From CAYPCH01 sp964409165 (lineage in GTDB: Bacteria; Bacillota; Clostridia; Acetivibrionales; Acetivibrionaceae): a stretch of DNA of 19,313 nt. The notes under the pieces are model-generated. The model had not been told where the DNA came from. It searched no databases and worked only from the letters and a program-made list of their open reading frames with translations. The stretch lies in NCBI GenBank assembly GCA_964409165.1, contig CAYPCH010000071.1:1-19313 (forward strand). The letters run 5' to 3'. The translations under genes and the position numbers were made by a program. Within the stretch, counting starts at the first letter, position 1. Every line of letters starts with the position of its first letter. This document shows, in pieces, positions 5,705 to 12,350 of the stretch.

Positions 5705-6988
5705 ATGGAAACAAAGGCTTATTTGATAGTTGCAACAAATACTGCCCAAATGCTTATGATAAACAAGCTTCTGAAAAAAAACCATATCCGGACTGATCTT
5801 GTTCCGGCACCCCCGGAATCGGGAACAGTCTGTGCTATAGCTGTTAAGATTGACGAAAATCATCTTGATACTGCAAAGAATCTTATACTGGAAAACGATA
5901 TAAAAGTGACCAGCATACAGGAAGAGAAGAAACTTAAACTTCAGGGATTACTGGACAAAAAACTGGGTACAGCTGTTACCGGTGAGTTTATAAGTATCAT
6001 GAACAAGATTGGTGAGGGTGATGATCTTACAAATAAAGAAATAGTTTACCTTTTTTCAACTAAAAGAAAAAAGGAAATCGAAGCCCTCTTTTCAGTCGCT
6101 GACAGGATACGAAAAGAAACGGTAGGAGATTCGGTGGAGATAAGAGGTGCTATTGAGTTTTCAAATTATTGTGTAAAAGGTTGTAAATACTGTGGAGTTA
6201 ATGCTCATTGTAGCAAGGTTACAAGGTACAGAATGGATGAAAGTGAGATTCTCGAAGTAGCAAGAAGTCTTCATGCGAGGGGAATTAAAACTGTTATTCT
6301 CCAATCAGGAGAAGACCCGTTGTGGACATCAGAAAGGCTTGCCCGACTGTTAAGGGAAATAAAAGTCTCTACTGGTATGAAGGTTACTCTGAGTGTAGGT
6401 GAGAAAACTTACAGGGAATATGAAATGCTTAAAAATGCTGGAGCGGACAATTATCTTCTTAAAATAGAAACTACAAACAGAGAAATATTTAAAAATATTC
6501 ATCCTGATGATGATTTTGATGTAAGGCTTGAGTGCATGAGATGGTTAAAAGAACTAGGATACATAACAGGGTCTGGAAGTATTATAGGGCTTCCGGGACA
6601 AACTTTTGAGGATATAGCCGATGACATACTTTATTTTAAGGATATGGGAATCAACATGATTGGAATAGGTCCTTTTATTCCTGCTGCGGGGACGCTGTTT
6701 GAAAATCTTCCCCATGGAGATATTGACCTGACTCTTAAAGCAGTTGCAGTTACCCGCATTGTGTGTCAAAAAGTATTTCTGCCATCAACCACAGCTTTGG
6801 CTTCACTTAGCAAAGATGCACAGGTTTGGGCATTAAAGGCTGGTGCAAACACCATTATGCTAATAAACACTCCTGTTAAATATAGGTCGAAGTATAAAAT
6901 ATACGATGATAAAAACATGGTTGATATGGAATCTGCCACTTATGCGGCAGAAAAAGCAGGAAGAAAGCTTCCTTCATATATCATTTGA
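5705..6988 (+). CDS. hydE: [FeFe]-hydrogenase maturase HydE with N-terminal DUF3343-like domain
   Basis: HydE is a radical SAM enzyme that processes the HydG-derived iron-carbonyl-cyanide synthon into a precursor for the 2Fe subcluster. The radical SAM motif C156-x3-C160-x2-C163 (in YCVKGCKYCGVN) lies far downstream of its usual place because about 75 residues precede the HydE core (residues ~80-427; usual total ~350). That extension, AYLIVATNTAQML...PAPPESGTVCAIAVKI, has the pattern of DUF3343, a small beta-alpha domain with one conserved Cys (here C43) that normally stands alone in sulfur/selenium loci. C169, just after the cluster loop, is a further nearby Cys. Start at ATG 5705, with AAGGGAG 8 bases upstream; an in-frame TTG at 5675 has no ribosome site. 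Fusion role is inferred. Confidence 0.95.
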   Translation: METKAYLIVATNTAQMLMINKLLKKNHIRTDLVPAPPESGTVCAIAVKIDENHLDTAKNLILENDIKVTSIQEEKKLKLQGLLDKKLGTAVTGEFISIMNKIGEGDDLTNKEIVYLFSTKRKKEIEALFSVADRIRKETVGDSVEIRGAIEFSNYCVKGCKYCGVNAHCSKVTRYRMDESEILEVARSLHARGIKTVILQSGEDPLWTSERLARLLREIKVSTGMKVTLSVGEKTYREYEMLKNAGADNYLLKIETTNREIFKNIHPDDDFDVRLECMRWLKELGYITGSGSIIGLPGQTFEDIADDILYFKDMGINMIGIGPFIPAAGTLFENLPHGDIDLTLKAVAVTRIVCQKVFLPSTTALASLSKDAQVWALKAGANTIMLINTPVKYRSKYKIYDDKNMVDMESATYAAEKAGRKLPSYII

Positions 6989-6996
6989 CACAAGGG

Positions 6997-7033
6997 CGGG
7001 ACAGAGGGACAGGTACATTGTCCCTCTATCCCG
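6997..7033. repeat. Strong GGGAC/GTCCC hairpin between hydE and hydF
   Basis: CGGGA-C-AGAGGGACA (6997-7011) pairs with TGTCCCTCT-A-TCCCG (7019-7033) around a 7-base loop: 14 paired bases with one mismatch. No T-tract follows, so it is not a classical terminator. GC content is far above its surroundings. Similar GGGACA...TGTCCC palindromes are scattered in many clostridial genomes (recollection, not searched). In this position it could tune hydE/hydF mRNA processing. Confidence 0.8.
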
Positions 7034-7066
7034 TGGGAAAATATGCAAAAGGAATGGTGATTTATT

Positions 7067-8290
7067 ATGAAAAATACCCCTTTGGGAAACAGACTTCATA
7101 TTTCCATATTCGGAAGACGTAATGTTGGAAAGTCCACACTTATAAATGCTCTCACAAATCAGAATATTGCAGTTGTTTCTGATGTTCCAGGAACGACTAC
7201 AGATCCGGTATACAAGACAATGGAACTTTTGCCTATTGGTCCTGTTGTAATAATCGATACAGCAGGTTTCGATGATTATGGCGATTTAGGAATGTTACGT
7301 ACTGAAAAAACATATGATGTATTAAGGAAGACGGATCTTGCAGTTGTAGTTTTGAATGCTGAAGAGGGCGTGACAGAGACCGATATTAAGTTTGTGAAAA
7401 GTATAAAAGATAAAAGTATACCGCTTATTTCTGTTATCAATAAATGTGATATCAAGGAAGTGAGTGAAGGGGAGCTGGAACAATATGGTGAGAGTCTGGG
7501 TGTACCAATTTTAAAAATCAGTGCTGAGATGAAAAATGGAATAGAGGATTTAAAGAAGGCTGTTGCAACTCATATAAATACTGATAAGTCACAGCTTCGT
7601 ATTGTGAGTGATCTGATAAAGCCCGGTGATCTGGTTGTATTGGTAACACCTATTGACAAGTCCGCTCCCAAAGGCAGGCTAATTCTACCACAGCAGCAGA
7701 CTATAAGGGATATTTTGGACTCTAATGCTATAGCTGTTGTGACAAATGAGCATCAATTGAAGGAAACATTTTTAAGCCTTCGAAGGAAGCCAGCGCTGGT
7801 AATTACAGATTCCCAGGCATTTGAAAAAGTAAGTGCTGATACCCCGGAGGATATACCTCTGACATCATTTTCAATACTATTTGCAAGGTATAAAGGTGAG
7901 TTGACTGAAATGGTAAAAGGTTTAAAAAAGATTGAACAACTCAAACCGGGCAACAGGGTTCTTATTGTGGAAGGTTGCACGCACCATCGGCAGGATGAAG
8001 ACATAGGCAAGGTAAAGATACCACGATGGATAAATAAGATTGCAGGAGAGGATATTGAATTTGAATGGGCTTGTGGTACATACTTTCCTAAGGAAATAAA
8101 TAAATATAGTTTAATAGTACACTGTGGAGGATGTATGTTGAACAATCAAGAGATGCAATACAGAATCAACTATTCAAAAGAGCAGAATGTAGCCATTACT
8201 AATTATGGTATGCTTATTGCTTATGTACATGGGATTATAAAACGTGCACTAAAGCCGTTCCCATTAGATTCGCTTATTCTGGAGGAGTAA
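7067..8290 (+). CDS. hydF: [FeFe]-hydrogenase maturation GTPase HydF
   Basis: HydF is the scaffold and carrier on which the 2Fe subcluster is assembled before transfer to apo-hydrogenase. The 407 residues match the family. The N-terminal GTPase domain has G1 GRRNVGKS (16-23), G2-region PGTTTDPVYK (41-50), G3 DTAG (64-67) and G4 NKCD (125-128). A dimerisation domain follows, then the C-terminal cluster domain with C304-x-H306 and, 45 residues later, H352-C353-x2-C356, the CxH...HCxxC signature that binds a [4Fe-4S] cluster. A weak ribosome site (GGTGA 7056-7060, or AAAGGA further up) precedes the ATG. The next gene starts 14 bases after the stop, suggesting one transcript. Confidence 0.97.
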   Translation: MKNTPLGNRLHISIFGRRNVGKSTLINALTNQNIAVVSDVPGTTTDPVYKTMELLPIGPVVIIDTAGFDDYGDLGMLRTEKTYDVLRKTDLAVVVLNAEEGVTETDIKFVKSIKDKSIPLISVINKCDIKEVSEGELEQYGESLGVPILKISAEMKNGIEDLKKAVATHINTDKSQLRIVSDLIKPGDLVVLVTPIDKSAPKGRLILPQQQTIRDILDSNAIAVVTNEHQLKETFLSLRRKPALVITDSQAFEKVSADTPEDIPLTSFSILFARYKGELTEMVKGLKKIEQLKPGNRVLIVEGCTHHRQDEDIGKVKIPRWINKIAGEDIEFEWACGTYFPKEINKYSLIVHCGGCMLNNQEMQYRINYSKEQNVAITNYGMLIAYVHGIIKRALKPFPLDSLILEE

Positions 8291-8304
8291 GGAGTGTTTC
8301 TTTT

Positions 8305-9450
8305 ATGATATATCTTGATAATGCTGCCACATCATATCCGAAACCGGAAAGGGTCTATGATGAAATGTTAAAGTGCATGAAGGATTACTGTTCAAACCCC
8401 GGAAGGGGAGGACATGAAATGTCACTGAAATCAGGCAGAGCTGTTTTTGAGGCAAGAGAGGCAATAGCGGAGTTTTTTAGTATTAAAAACCCGATGCAGG
8501 TTGTATTCACAAAAAATGCAACGGAGGCTTTGAATATAGCTATTAAAGGTGTATTAACACCCGGTGACCATGTAATAACTACTAGCATGGAGCATAATGC
8601 TGTAATACGTCCTTTAAAAACATTGGAAAAGGATCTGGGAATAGAGGTTACAATAATAAAGGGAAATGAATGGGGTGAAATTGACCCGGAAGATGTAATA
8701 AGCAATATAAAAGCAAATACAAAGATTATTATATGTACACTTTCTTCAAATGTTAATGGAATGATAATGCCTGTATGGGATATTGGAAGGATAGCTGAAG
8801 AAAACGGGATACTATACCTTGTAGATGCCTCACAGGGAGCGGGTTCAATTAAGGTTGATGTAGGAGAGCTGAAAGCAGATTTTCTTGCAGTACCGGGTCA
8901 CAAGGGGCTTCTTGGACCACAAGGGACCGGTATTCTATATGTAGCTGAAGGAATTAGAATAAAAACTTTGATTCAAGGAGGAACAGGCAGTAATTCAGAA
9001 AGTATTTATCAGCCAGAGATGTTTCCAGATTTTCTAGAAAGCGGTACGTTAAATACTCCCGGAATTGTTGGACTTGGATTCGGAATTGAGTTTATAAAAA
9101 GTTTTGGGGTTGAAAATATAGAAAACTGTAAAAATAAGCTTGTAAGAAGACTTATTGATGGACTAACCCAGATAAATGGAATAAAGCTTTACAGTAAACC
9201 GGAAGTTGAAAAAAATTCAGGAATAGTTGCATTTAATTTTGAAAATGTAGGCTCAACCGAAATCAGTTATGTTCTGGATAAAGCTTACAATATAGCTTCG
9301 CGCGCAGGACTTCATTGTGCTCCGGTTGCACATGAAACATTAGGCACATTAAAAACGGGTATTGTACGGTTGAGCGTTGGCTGTTTCAATACGATTGAAG
9401 AAATTGAAGAACTAATTAAGTCTTTGATTGAGATATCCGGAAATATATAG
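8305..9450 (+). CDS. Cysteine desulfurase-family PLP enzyme (EF2568-like)
   Basis: A class V aminotransferase-fold protein of 381 residues. MIYLDNAATSYPKP at the N-terminus marks the NifS/Csd group and most resembles the EF2568-type cysteine desulfurase-family proteins (TIGR01977), often found with selenium/sulfur genes such as selD and DUF3343 proteins. The PLP lysine is K200 in VPGHKGLLGPQGTG; TEALN near residue 73 and SQGAG near 177 line the cofactor pocket. The probable persulfide cysteine is C338 in GLHCAPVAHET. An AAGGAG site overlaps the hydF stop and the ATG is 10 bases on, so co-transcription is likely. Expected reaction: release of sulfur (or selenium) from cysteine (selenocysteine) as enzyme-bound persulfide. 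Its link to H-cluster assembly is inferred. Confidence 0.9.
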   Translation: MIYLDNAATSYPKPERVYDEMLKCMKDYCSNPGRGGHEMSLKSGRAVFEAREAIAEFFSIKNPMQVVFTKNATEALNIAIKGVLTPGDHVITTSMEHNAVIRPLKTLEKDLGIEVTIIKGNEWGEIDPEDVISNIKANTKIIICTLSSNVNGMIMPVWDIGRIAEENGILYLVDASQGAGSIKVDVGELKADFLAVPGHKGLLGPQGTGILYVAEGIRIKTLIQGGTGSNSESIYQPEMFPDFLESGTLNTPGIVGLGFGIEFIKSFGVENIENCKNKLVRRLIDGLTQINGIKLYSKPEVEKNSGIVAFNFENVGSTEISYVLDKAYNIASRAGLHCAPVAHETLGTLKTGIVRLSVGCFNTIEEIEELIKSLIEISGNI

Positions 9451-9564
9451 TACTATATATAGTGAAAATATAGTGAAAAAAATTTTCAGTTGATGCCGAT
9501 GGGCTTGAAATATCGAAGGTAGCAACATGTATAAGGTTTTGAGGAATTAAATTCAAAACAATAG

Positions 9565-9633
9565 TTGACTAATTGTATAATAGTGATAATATTATTATAG
9601 GCGATGTAATATTATAATAAAGTGATTAGTCAA
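9565..9633. repeat. Nested inverted repeat overlapping a possible promoter
   Basis: Outer arms TTGACTAAT (9565-9573) and ATTAGTCAA (9625-9633) and inner arms ATAATATTA (9586-9594) and TAATATTAT (9607-9615) are each perfect complements. The left arm also reads as a -35 box TTGACT followed after 16 bases by TAATAT (9587-9592), the same arrangement as the minus-strand promoter at 11997-12024. It could be an operator-flanked promoter. Confidence 0.6.
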
Positions 9634-9856
9634 GAACGTTGTTCATAGTTATAAACGCTAATAAGTCTCTACATATGTTTGGAACAATTTATTTAGTGAG
9701 ATTTATTGAGATTTATATAGTATAATAAATTTAATGACAATACAATATGATATAAAATTATACAAGTTATCCTTAAGGTTGTTTAGCAGTATATTTGTTT
9801 TTTAGTCAAATTTATAATAGTAGATGTTTTCGGAACAAAAACAGCAAATTAATATG

Positions 9857-9886
9857 TTGGAATTTTAGAAAAGTATGTGTTATAAT
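9857..9886 (+). promoter_or_regulatory. Promoter upstream of the pilM-like gene
   Basis: TTGGAA (9857-9862), an 18-base spacer and TATAAT (9881-9886) with an extended TGT immediately upstream. This gives a leader of about 195 bases before the ATG. Confidence 0.65.
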
Positions 9887-10087
9887 TAGTTAAGTATACA
9901 ATTTTAAGCGAGAAGGGCATATCTATATTATATAAGTATTTATATAATTAATATTGACCCAAAAAGATAATTTATAAAGTTTCATTTTTGTGAAATTTAG
10001 AAAATTGCTTTAAGGAGCTTTGTTCTCCTAGTGGTTTTTTGTCGTTTTTTTGAATTATTGTATTGCACTCTTAAGGGGGATGGGTAA

Positions 10088-11197
10088 ATGCTGTTTGACT
10101 TTTGGTCGAAAAAAACTTCTATGATTTGTATAGATGTTGGCTATAGGAATATTAAGGTTGTGGAAGTAACTGCAAAAAGTAAAAACAACAGTATATATAT
10201 TGAAAATTATGGTATAGTATCTACACCTCCGGACTGCATCAGAAACGGTGCAATATATGACACCGAACGAGTACTAAGGTCTATCAAAACTCTTGCAAAA
10301 GAACAGAATATGAAAGCAAAAAATGCTAAAATCATTATGTCTGGGACTAACATCATAACCAGGATTTATATGATTAGCAAGGTTCAGGGAGAAAGCGATG
10401 ATTTTACGGTAAAAAACAGTATGCCGCAATTCCTTCCAATTGATGTAGATAACTACAGGATAGACTATAAAGTTCTTCAGACAATACGTGAGCAAAACCA
10501 AGAAAAATATAAAGTTTTTGTTACTGCGGTTCCAAAGAACATATTGCAAAGTTATGTAGAAGTATTACAAGGTCTAGATTTGAAACCATTAGCGGTTGAT
10601 ATACCTGCCAACAGTACGGCGAAATTTTTTAACAGGGATATTTATACTAAGGATATGGATGAATATTATTCCAAAAAAAGGTACAATAAAATTCCGACAG
10701 ATACCTTTGCAGTATTGGATTTTGGGTCTGAAACCACTATTGTTAATTTCTTGAAGGATAGAGTGCTTGAGTTTAATAAAGTCATATTATCGGGTAGTTC
10801 CAATATAGATGATCATATTGCAAAAGAGCTTGATATCAGTAATCAGGAAGCAGAAAGACTCAAGAAATTATATGGTCTCATGCCGCCGAACAACCTTTCG
10901 AAGAGGGATCACGTTGTAGCTTATGGAAAGATAAATGCTTTTATAGAAAGACTGACAAAGCAGATAGTTAAATGCTTTGAGTTTTACATTGATAGATGCT
11001 ATGGAACACCGATATCCAAGATATTTATTATTGGTGGAGGTTCTCAGTTAAACGGTCTTAGTCAGTATTTGTTTTCACTTTTCAATGTTCCGGTTTATCC
11101 GGTAGGACTGCTTAGCCTTAAAGGGGTTGAGTTAAAGAAAACTCTGGATAAGGAAAAATTAAACTATCTGATTAATTCAGTAGGTATTTCACTTTAA
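10088..11197 (+). CDS. pilM: PilM-like type IV pilus assembly ATPase (actin-like)
   Basis: PilM is a cytoplasmic FtsA/actin-like protein that binds the N-terminal tail of PilN and links the pilus inner-membrane complex to the motor. The 369 residues fit. ATPase-fold motifs are IDVGYRNIKVVEV (phosphate 1, near 15-27), VLDFGSETTIVNF (phosphate 2, near 214) and FIIGGGSQLNGLSQYL (adenosine motif, near 315). The middle carries the PilM-type 1C subdomain (VFVTAVPKNILQSYVEVLQG). AAGGGGG sits 8 bases before the ATG. It is solitary: a strong terminator follows immediately, and no pilN, pilO, pilin or pilT is in the window. It may serve a pilus locus elsewhere or have been recruited to another envelope role. 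Confidence 0.82.
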   Translation: MLFDFWSKKTSMICIDVGYRNIKVVEVTAKSKNNSIYIENYGIVSTPPDCIRNGAIYDTERVLRSIKTLAKEQNMKAKNAKIIMSGTNIITRIYMISKVQGESDDFTVKNSMPQFLPIDVDNYRIDYKVLQTIREQNQEKYKVFVTAVPKNILQSYVEVLQGLDLKPLAVDIPANSTAKFFNRDIYTKDMDEYYSKKRYNKIPTDTFAVLDFGSETTIVNFLKDRVLEFNKVILSGSSNIDDHIAKELDISNQEAERLKKLYGLMPPNNLSKRDHVVAYGKINAFIERLTKQIVKCFEFYIDRCYGTPISKIFIIGGGSQLNGLSQYLFSLFNVPVYPVGLLSLKGVELKKTLDKEKLNYLINSVGISL

Positions 11198-11224
11198 CAT
11201 TTATAAATTTAATCATATTTTTTT

Positions 11225-11262
11225 AAGCAGTCGGGGGTTATCAAAGCCCCCGATTGCTTTTT
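11225..11262 (+). terminator. Intrinsic terminator of the pilM-like gene
   Basis: GCAGTCGGGGG (11227-11237) pairs with CCCCCGATTGC (11247-11257), with one G-T pair, then a run of five T. Confidence 0.93.
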
Positions 11263-11268
11263 GTTAAA

Positions 11269-11293
11269 CCTCTTGGGGTGAAATGAAAGAGGC
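11269..11293. repeat. Terminator-associated type A hairpin
   Basis: CCTCTT (11269-11274) and AAGAGG (11287-11292) around GGGGTGAAATGA. It is nearly identical to the short hairpin in the 1-126 repeat, including the flanking TTTTTGTTA before it, and starts 7 bases after the terminator of the pilM-like gene. Here there is no TCGAT hairpin; the end of the convergent minus-strand gene follows at once. Confidence 0.85.
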
Positions 11294-11297
11294 CTAA

Positions 11298-11960
11298 TCA
11301 TAGAATTGCTTTTATGCAGTTCCAGAGTACATCACAGAGTTCTTGTGATTCGAAGTCACTTCCGTATCCTGACAGGTTAAATGCTTTGTTTCCAAGTTCA
11401 CAGCCTGACTCCCCATTATCCGCAAGAAGGTAAAAATCAATTGTTTTATAATTATTTCTATCAAGTATTTCAATCATCTGCCCCAAGTTCAAAAGAGGTA
11501 GACAGTCTTCAATGAGAAAAGTAGTGGGACGATCATACACAAAATCCGATTCGTCAAATAAATCATATTCTACATAGCTTTCGTTGTAATCTTCTTCATG
11601 GTTTTCTCCATCTTCTTCGGTATTGTCTGACCAATAGGCATTAGCACTTTCCTCATGGTATAAATCATCTTCGTTACTGGTATTATGGTTGCTGTTGTGA
11701 GGATTATCATCTTCATCTTGCTGGTCATCCTGTTGGTTTTCTTCAGTTAAATATCTTAAATCACTTAAAACAAATCGGGTATTTATAACTGTAACTTTTC
11801 CTGCGACAAACTCAATTTCTTCAAACTCTTCAGTCTCCGCATTTTTGCATATATAAGCTACAGCAAGATCATACTTTTCAGGAAGCCAAAAGTCTCGCAA
11901 GTGTTGTTTCTGACTGTCTGTAAGTGTTCTGAGGTCTTCTTTTGTTATATATTTTTTCAC
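11298..11960 (-). CDS. Hypothetical protein with a long acidic insert
   Basis: A 220-residue protein with no family I recognise. The start is GTG at 11960, preceded by an AGGTGAT ribosome site. Residues 1-75 form a mixed alpha/beta segment (KYITKEDLRTLTDSQKQHL, then EIEFVAGKVTVINTRFVLSD). Residues ~75-140 are almost entirely Asp, Glu, Asn, Gln and Ser with a few Tyr, clearly disordered. Residues ~140-220 look folded again (LIEDCLPLLNLGQMIEILD, then FYLLADNGESGCELGNKAF) and contain four Cys. There is no signal peptide or membrane segment. It converges on the pilM-like gene. Overall charge is strongly negative, suggesting a partner-binding or nucleic-acid-mimic-like cytoplasmic protein, but this is speculation. 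Confidence 0.8.
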   Translation of the reverse strand: MKKYITKEDLRTLTDSQKQHLRDFWLPEKYDLAVAYICKNAETEEFEEIEFVAGKVTVINTRFVLSDLRYLTEENQQDDQQDEDDNPHNSNHNTSNEDDLYHEESANAYWSDNTEEDGENHEEDYNESYVEYDLFDESDFVYDRPTTFLIEDCLPLLNLGQMIEILDRNNYKTIDFYLLADNGESGCELGNKAFNLSGYGSDFESQELCDVLWNCIKAIL

Positions 11961-11996
11961 AATTTATCACCTCGCCTAAAGTTAAATTATGGTGTA

Positions 11997-12024
11997 ATAT
12001 TATCATATTCTGAAAAATAGTCAA
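11997..12024 (-). promoter_or_regulatory. Promoter of the acidic hypothetical protein gene
   Basis: Read on the minus strand: TTGACT (12024-12019), a 16-base spacer and TAATAT (12002-11997) with an upstream TGA. It lies about 37 bases from the GTG start. Confidence 0.65.
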
Positions 12025-12116
12025 ATGGTTTTTACTATACATTATAAGGAAATTACAAAAAAATGTAGGGCGTTTAAAGTTGCAATCTTCAAATGGGGGT
12101 AAAGGAAAAAAATGTG

Positions 12117-12145
12117 TTGACGTAAAAATGTAAAAATGAGATAAT
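12117..12145 (+). promoter_or_regulatory. Promoter upstream of the chemoreceptor gene
   Basis: TTGACG (12117-12122), a 17-base spacer and GATAAT (12140-12145). A transcript from here meets a terminator at 12170-12202 before reaching the coding region. Confidence 0.6.
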
Positions 12146-12169
12146 ATTATATATAATCTAAATGCATCT

Positions 12170-12202
12170 AATCTATGTTTTTTTGTAAACATAGATTTTT
12201 TC
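12170..12202 (+). terminator. Terminator in the chemoreceptor leader
   Basis: AATCTATGTTT (12170-12180) pairs perfectly with AAACATAGATT (12187-12197) around a 6-base loop and runs into six T (12196-12201). It lies about 150 bases before the coding start, so it acts either as an attenuator or as the end of a ~50-nt small RNA. Confidence 0.75.
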
Positions 12203-12350
12203 GGACGTTTATAGTGATACAGTTTTATATTTAATATGATAAAGATTTTTCAATGTAGAGTTTTTTGTGCCATATATAACATAAAATGCATCTCAAGTTT
12301 ATTTTGTTTTCCTGCTTTTAAATAAATTTAATAATCAGGGAGGAATTCCT

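Larger units (their letters stand above)
9451..10087. other. 637-base AT-rich intergenic region with inverted repeats and promoters
   Basis: No convincing gene. Seen: a perfect 18-bp palindrome ATATATAGTACTATATAT (9443-9460) across the end of the preceding gene; a hairpin GTTG-a-TGCC / GGTA-g-CAAC (9489-9526); a nested inverted repeat (9565-9633); a promoter at 9857-9886 pointing at the pilM-like gene; and a small hairpin AGGAG/CTCCT (10013-10029) followed by two T-runs, possibly a weak attenuator in that leader. I saw no known riboswitch consensus. Confidence 0.7.
11961..12350. other. Divergent intergenic region between the acidic protein gene and the chemoreceptor gene
   Basis: Contains the minus-strand promoter (11997-12024), a + strand promoter (12117-12145) followed within 60 bases by a terminator (12170-12202), and about 150 AT-rich bases before the chemoreceptor start with nothing recognisable except its ribosome site. 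No further gene was seen. Confidence 0.7.

Noticed and set aside
9893..10087. Cyclic-di-GMP riboswitch in the pilM leader
   Set aside because: Such riboswitches often precede pilus genes in clostridia, but I saw neither the conserved GEMM-I core nor the GEMM-II pattern.
11878..12192. 104-codon minus-strand ORF covering the promoter region between the acidic protein and chemoreceptor genes
   Set aside because: Overlaps the start of a better supported minus-strand gene in another frame and two promoter-like sites; low-complexity product.
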